In this document: in pieces, positions 5,830-9,277 of the stretch
Numbering within the stretch: the stretch's first letter is position 1
Layout: every line of letters starts with the position of its first letter
Assembly: GCA_905193585.1 (NCBI GenBank)
Contig: CAJJPG010000074.1
Span: 1-9,277 of the forward strand
Direction of reading: 5' to 3'
DNA: 9,277 nt
Source: an uncultured Oscillospiraceae bacterium
GTDB taxonomy: Bacteria; Bacillota; Clostridia; Oscillospirales; Acutalibacteraceae
The notes under the pieces: model-generated
Databases searched by the model: none
Seen by the model: the letters and a program-made list of their open reading frames with translations, nothing else
Told to the model about the DNA's origin: nothing
Translations under genes and position numbers: made by a program

Positions 5830-6996
5830 TTGCGACGCCTTTTGGCAAAAACGGCGGACTTTATCCGCGAATCGGATAAAATTCTGCTAATAATCTGCAT
5901 TTTCACCAGTCTTTACGGCTGTGCGGCGGTTTTTTCCGCCACCCATTACAGGGCTACATATCGCCCGTTTTTAATCCAATTTATCTGCTTTGCGGCGGGT
6001 GTTGTTGCCGCGCTTATAATTTCGGCGGTTGATTACTCAAAAATTCTGCGCTACTGGTATCTTGCGGCGGCGCTGGGTGTAATTCCCGTTATACTTACAT
6101 TCTTTATAGGCTTTGCGCCCGAGGGAACGGACGATAAGGCATGGCTTGACTTAGGCTTTACCACCTTTCAGCCGGCAGAGCTTTTGAAAATATGCTTTGT
6201 TTTAACGTTCAGTGCGCATTTAAGCGCCGTAAAGCCCAATATTAACAGGCTTAAATATTTAATACCCGTTTGCCTGCACGGGGCTTTTCCCGTTTTGCTT
6301 ATACACTTTCAGGGCGATGACGGAACAGCGCTTGTTTTTGCGGTTATGGTAGTGTTTATGCTTTGGGCGGCGGGCGTTTCAAAAAAATATTTTTTGGCTA
6401 TGATACCCGTAATTTTAATTGCCGCGCCTATTATTTATTTCTTTATTATGAACGATGACCAGCGGGACAGGCTTACCGCAATTTTCAGCGTTCTGGATTT
6501 TAAGGCGGCAGCAAAGCGCGACCCGAGCGAGCAATGGCCCACCTACCAGCAGTGGCGCGGCAGAACCGCCCTTGCAAACGGCGGCTTTGCGGGTCAGGGT
6601 TTTTTAAACGGCGATTTCACGCAGAACGGAATTGTGCCCTACGGCTTTAACGATTTTATTTTCGTAAGCATAGGCGAAGAGTTCGGCTTTTTGGGCTGCA
6701 TGGCTGTAATTTTGCTGCTCGGCGGAATTTGCTTCAGGTGCCTGCAGGTTGCGCGGCTTTCAAAAAAGGACAGCGGAAAACTTATTTGTGTGGGGATTTT
6801 TGCAATGATTTTCACCCAGGCGGTAATAAATATAGGCATGTGTACGTCGGTTCTGCCGGTTATAGGTATAACCCTGCCGTTTTTCAGCGCGGGCGGAACA
6901 TCACTTTTCTGCCTGTATCTCGGTATAGGGCTTGTGCTGAATGTTTATCTGCACCGCAATTCAAGAACTATATATTTGCACGACAATTTGAAATAA
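5830..6996 (+). CDS. rodA: RodA-like SEDS peptidoglycan glycosyltransferase
   Basis: Integral membrane polymerase of the SEDS family, which links lipid II into glycan strands together with a class B penicillin-binding protein, for rod elongation in the case of RodA. 388 residues from TTG 5830, the usual length, with about ten hydrophobic segments. Signatures: W105 in KAWLDLG, FQPAELLKI with E116 (113-121), QGDDGTALV (161-169), GGFAGQGFLNGDFTQ (251-265), VPYGFNDFIF with the likely catalytic D275, EEFGFLG (283-289) and NIGMCTSVLPVIGITLPFFSAGG (334-356). The GFLNG..TQ and NIGM forms fit RodA better than FtsW or SpoVE. Odd: the usual QPDLGT reads QGDDGT. It is transcribed alone from its own promoter, divergent from folT; no PBP, MreB or MreC gene is adjacent. 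SEDS is certain, the RodA subclass likely. Confidence 0.9.
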   Translation: MRRLLAKTADFIRESDKILLIICIFTSLYGCAAVFSATHYRATYRPFLIQFICFAAGVVAALIISAVDYSKILRYWYLAAALGVIPVILTFFIGFAPEGTDDKAWLDLGFTTFQPAELLKICFVLTFSAHLSAVKPNINRLKYLIPVCLHGAFPVLLIHFQGDDGTALVFAVMVVFMLWAAGVSKKYFLAMIPVILIAAPIIYFFIMNDDQRDRLTAIFSVLDFKAAAKRDPSEQWPTYQQWRGRTALANGGFAGQGFLNGDFTQNGIVPYGFNDFIFVSIGEEFGFLGCMAVILLLGGICFRCLQVARLSKKDSGKLICVGIFAMIFTQAVINIGMCTSVLPVIGITLPFFSAGGTSLFCLYLGIGLVLNVYLHRNSRTIYLHDNLK

Positions 6997-7042
6997 TTTC
7001 CACACATAGCAATATTTGTCTATAAAATACAATATATTTTAC

Positions 7043-7071
7043 TTGATAAAATCTACGGTAATTTGTAAAAT
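7043..7071 (+). promoter_or_regulatory. SigA-type promoter of the thuA-like/Gfo operon
   Basis: TTGATA (-35, 7043-7048), a 17-bp spacer and TAAAAT (-10, 7066-7071) in an AT-rich intergenic stretch. The expected start is near 7078, leaving a leader of about 22 nt with the AGGAAAGGGGAA ribosome site. I see no clear operator palindrome or terminator for rodA in the 103-base gap 6997-7099. Confidence 0.75.
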
Positions 7072-7099
7072 TAGAATATAAAAGGAAAGGGGAATTTTT

Positions 7100-7807
7100 A
7101 TGATTCGCGTAACCGTTTATAATGAATTTTTACATGAAAAAACCGATGATAATGTCAAAGCAATATATCCCGAGGGAATACATAACGCCCTTAAAGAGCA
7201 CCTGACAGACGATGATATTACGGTTAAAACCGTAACGCTCGATAATGTTGAGGATATTACCGACGAGCTGCTCAGCAATACCGATGTTCTTATTTGGTGG
7301 GGGCATATTGCACACGATAAGGTGCCGGACGAGATAGCCGCGCGCGTTCAGAAAGCCGTAGTTTCGGGTATGGGCGCAATATTCCTTCACTCCGCTCACC
7401 ATTCAAAGCCGTTCAAGCTGCTTATGGGCACACCCTGCTCGCTCGGCTGGCGGGAGGACGGCGACCGTGAGTATGTTTGGGTTTGTGACCCCTCACACCC
7501 GATAGCCGAGGGTATTGACCGTTACATAAAATTAGAGCACGAGGAAACCTATGCCGAGCCTTTCAGCATACCCGAGCCGGATAAACTTATATTCATAGGC
7601 AACTATGAGGGCGGCGAGGTATTGCGCGCAGGCTGCTGCTACAGGCGCGGTTACGGAAAGATTTTCTATTTCCAGCCGGGGCATGAAACCTTCCCGACTT
7701 ACCACAACCCGCAGATAATTCGCGTTATTAAAAATGCAATTCATTGGGCTTACAACGATTATCGCAAGGAAATTGATTGCCCCAATATTAAAAAAATCGA
7801 GGAATGA
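7100..7807 (+). CDS. ThuA-like domain protein
   Basis: 235 residues spanning one ThuA (trehalose utilization) domain, a class I glutamine-amidotransferase-like fold used in sugar catabolism. Visible family features: the RVTVYNEFLHEK start with TDDNVKAIYPEGIHNAL, VLIWWGHIAHDKVPDEI (63-79), the histidine-rich AIFLHSAHHSKPFKLLMG (93-110), HPIAEGIDRYIKLEHEETY (133-151) and YFQPGHETFPTYHN (190-203). Rhizobial ThuA works with the dehydrogenase ThuB on trehalose and related disaccharides via 3-keto forms; the exact chemistry of ThuA-like proteins is poorly settled. ATG 7100 follows AGGAAAGGGGAA. Its stop falls 8 nt before the preferred start of a Gfo/Idh/MocA dehydrogenase, reproducing the thuA-thuB pairing. 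No signal peptide, so it is cytoplasmic. Confidence 0.85.
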   Translation: MIRVTVYNEFLHEKTDDNVKAIYPEGIHNALKEHLTDDDITVKTVTLDNVEDITDELLSNTDVLIWWGHIAHDKVPDEIAARVQKAVVSGMGAIFLHSAHHSKPFKLLMGTPCSLGWREDGDREYVWVCDPSHPIAEGIDRYIKLEHEETYAEPFSIPEPDKLIFIGNYEGGEVLRAGCCYRRGYGKIFYFQPGHETFPTYHNPQIIRVIKNAIHWAYNDYRKEIDCPNIKKIEE

Positions 7808-7815
7808 TACCCTTT

Positions 7816-8862
7816 ATGAAAAAGAATTTTGCGGTTATAGGCTACGGCGGTCAGGGCGGCTGGCACACAAGGCAGATACTTGCGAGCGACGTTGCCGCGC
7901 TTACCGGCATTTACGATATTGACCCGAAAAAAGCTGAGCTTGCCGAGAAAAACGGAATACATGCTTACGCTTCTTACGATGAAGTACTGGCAGATACGGC
8001 GGTTGACGCGGTTGTAATAGCCGTGCCGAACGATTGCCACAAGGAGCTTGTTATAAAGGCGCTAAGCAAAGGCAAAAACGTTATTTGCGAAAAGCCGGTT
8101 GAAATGTCGGTTGCGGCGCTTGATGAAATGATTGCCGCCGCCGATAAATCGGGAAAATTCTTCACCGTTCACCAGAACAGACGGTGGGACGTTGACTTTC
8201 TTGCAATGAAGCAGATTGTAAATTCGGGCGAGATAGGCGAACTTATAAACATTGAATCGAGAATACACGGCTCGCGCGGAATACCGAGCGACTGGCGCTG
8301 CCACAAGCCCTACGGCGGCGGTATGATACTCGACTGGGGCGTGCATCTTATCGACCAGATTTTGCAGATTATAAAGGAAAAAATAGCAAGCGTTTACTGC
8401 ACGGTTACCAATATTACGACCGATGAGGTTGACGACGGCTTTAAGCTGACCCTTTATTTTGAAAGCGGAAAAACCGCCTATATTGAGGTTGGTACATATA
8501 ACTTTATTGCAATGCCGCGCTTTTATTTGCAGTGCAAAAACGGCAGCGCAATTATTGAGGACTGGCAGAAAAAAGCACAGGTTGCGCGCATGAAGGCGTG
8601 GAACGAAAAAGAAGTTCTGCCCGTGCAGACCGCCGCGGGAATTACCAAAACCATGGCACCGCGTGATGAAATTACCCTTGATATGTATGAGGTTGAGCGC
8701 CCTGTAAGCGATGTACATGATTTCTACCGCAATTTCTGCGCCGTGCTTGATAATAAAGCAGAGCCTGCCATTAAGCATAGCGAGGTTCGCCGCGTTATGC
8801 AGGTTATGGAGGCGGCGTTTGAGTCGTCCGATAAAAAGCAGCGCATTGAGGTTAATATTTAA
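7816..8862 (+). CDS. Gfo/Idh/MocA family NAD(P)-dependent oxidoreductase (first copy)
   Basis: 348 residues from ATG 7816. An in-frame ATG at 7804 overlaps the thuA-like stop (ATGA) but sits on the GAGGA ribosome site at 7799-7803, so 7816 (MKKNFAVIGYGG) is preferred, although a coupled start at 7804 is possible. N-terminal Rossmann fold: IGYGGQGG (8-15), acidic strand end YDID (33-36), IAVPNDCH (68-75), and the family signature CEKP (91-94) with the catalytic lysine at 93. In the C-terminal domain the D-x-G-x-H-x-x-D motif is DWGVHLID (173-180), with H177 the expected general acid/base. Length and motifs are complete. The family oxidises sugars or polyols, often at C3, or reduces keto-sugars. 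With a ThuA-like gene upstream and a second paralogue overlapping its stop, it belongs to a sugar catabolic operon of unknown substrate. Confidence 0.92.
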   Translation: MKKNFAVIGYGGQGGWHTRQILASDVAALTGIYDIDPKKAELAEKNGIHAYASYDEVLADTAVDAVVIAVPNDCHKELVIKALSKGKNVICEKPVEMSVAALDEMIAAADKSGKFFTVHQNRRWDVDFLAMKQIVNSGEIGELINIESRIHGSRGIPSDWRCHKPYGGGMILDWGVHLIDQILQIIKEKIASVYCTVTNITTDEVDDGFKLTLYFESGKTAYIEVGTYNFIAMPRFYLQCKNGSAIIEDWQKKAQVARMKAWNEKEVLPVQTAAGITKTMAPRDEITLDMYEVERPVSDVHDFYRNFCAVLDNKAEPAIKHSEVRRVMQVMEAAFESSDKKQRIEVNI

Positions 8863-9277
8863 TGCTTAACCTTTCTGTAATAGGCACGAGCGGGATTACC
8901 GAAAAGTTTTTATCCGCCGCGCGTAAAACAGGACGTTTCAAATTTCATACCGTTTATTCGCGTACCGCCGAAAAGGGCAGAGCATTTGCCGAAAAGCAGG
9001 GCTTTGAGGGCTTTTGCACCGATATAAACGCTTTGGCGAAGGACAGCGCGACTAATGCTGTGTATATAGCCTCGCCGAACTCCTGCCACTTTGCGCAAAG
9101 CAAGCTTTTTTTGCAAAACGGAAAGCACGTTTTCTGCGAAAAGCCTATTGTAACAAATGCGGCGGAATATGACGAGCTTTTGTCCCTTGCCGATAAAAGC
9201 GGGCTTATTTACGCCGAGGCGATTATGAGCCGCCACTTTAAGGGGCGGGAAAAGCTCTTTAAGGGGCTTTCGCAAAT
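8862..9277 (+). CDS. Gfo/Idh/MocA family oxidoreductase (second copy), 3'-truncated by window edge
   Basis: The frame opens with ATG 8862-8864, whose A is the last base of the upstream TAA (TAATG overlap), and stays open to the window end (138 codons). GAGGT at 8848-8852 serves as ribosome site. Visible: N-terminal Rossmann strand SVIGTSGITEKFLSAA (5-20), VYSRT at the end of the second strand (31-35), AVYIASPNSCH (66-76) and the family signature FCEKPIVT (91-98) with lysine 94, then LIYAEAIMSRH (115-125). The GTSGIT loop is the variant common in the Gfo subgroup with IGTGxIAEKF. It differs clearly from the upstream copy, so it is not a recent tandem duplication. The two enzymes could catalyse successive oxidation and reduction steps on one sugar (inference). 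The D-x-x-x-H motif lies beyond the window. Confidence 0.92.
   Translation, partial: MLNLSVIGTSGITEKFLSAARKTGRFKFHTVYSRTAEKGRAFAEKQGFEGFCTDINALAKDSATNAVYIASPNSCHFAQSKLFLQNGKHVFCEKPIVTNAAEYDELLSLADKSGLIYAEAIMSRHFKGREKLFKGLSQ

Noticed and set aside
7023..7041. TAAAATA / TATTTTA inverted repeat after rodA as a terminator
   Set aside because: It is an A/T-only 7-bp stem without a GC core or following U-tract, expected by chance in this AT-rich gap.
8062..8778. Long minus-strand open frame (238 codons) opposite the first Gfo/Idh/MocA gene
   Set aside because: It is antisense to a fully recognisable dehydrogenase, shows no family motif and has no ribosome site; the open frame follows from the codon bias of the real gene.

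Overview
The window looks like chromosome of a gut-type anaerobic Clostridia (Bacillota; an Oscillospiraceae-like lineage is my inference). The grounds are strong AGGAGG/GGGGAA ribosome sites, TTGACA-17-TATAAT-type promoters, a tetrahydrofolate riboswitch in front of a folate ECF transporter gene, and the style of the proteins. No phage, plasmid, CRISPR, rRNA or tRNA gene is visible. Nine protein genes are supported, two of them cut by the window edges, plus one gene remnant.

Layout: (1) Bases 1-2175 hold a superfamily 2 helicase of the Lhr-core type, missing its first codons, closed by a good intrinsic terminator (2200-2224). (2) Bases 2225-3303 form a small accessory-looking patch: a 20-bp hairpin (2236-2281), an XRE-like regulator with ankyrin-like helices (2348-3172), and at its 3' end, in another frame, the last ~50 codons of a LURP-one-related/Tubby-C-like protein. 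The join looks like a recombination scar. (3) Bases 3322-4913 are a two-gene unit: a TIM-barrel sugar isomerase/epimerase-like protein and an endonuclease/exonuclease/phosphatase-fold hydrolase, with stop and start 5 nt apart. (4) Converging on it from the minus strand is folT (5000-5542), a folate ECF S component. Its leader (about 5726-5543) carries a THF riboswitch followed by a hairpin that contains the Shine-Dalgarno and ends in seven U. (5) Divergent from folT, with its own promoter a few bases away, is rodA (5830-6996), a SEDS peptidoglycan polymerase. (6) From 7043 a promoter drives a tight operon: a ThuA-like protein (7100-7807), a Gfo/Idh/MocA oxidoreductase (7816-8862) and a second Gfo/Idh/MocA oxidoreductase (8862 to the window end).

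How the genes may work together: regions 3 and 6 both encode enzymes typical of unconventional sugar or polyol catabolism (TIM-barrel isomerase/epimerase, ThuA-like, two NAD(P)-dependent dehydrogenases). ThuA beside a Gfo/Idh/MocA protein recalls rhizobial thuAB, which acts on disaccharides through 3-keto derivatives, so a 3-keto-glycoside route is the most interesting metabolic hypothesis here. No transporter or glycoside hydrolase for it lies in the window. folT and rodA are housekeeping genes that separate the two sugar blocks. The best-supported regulatory find is the THF riboswitch. The most unusual structural finds are the XRE/LURP scar and the plus-strand hairpin just upstream. All stretches between genes are under 300 bases and their contents are listed.
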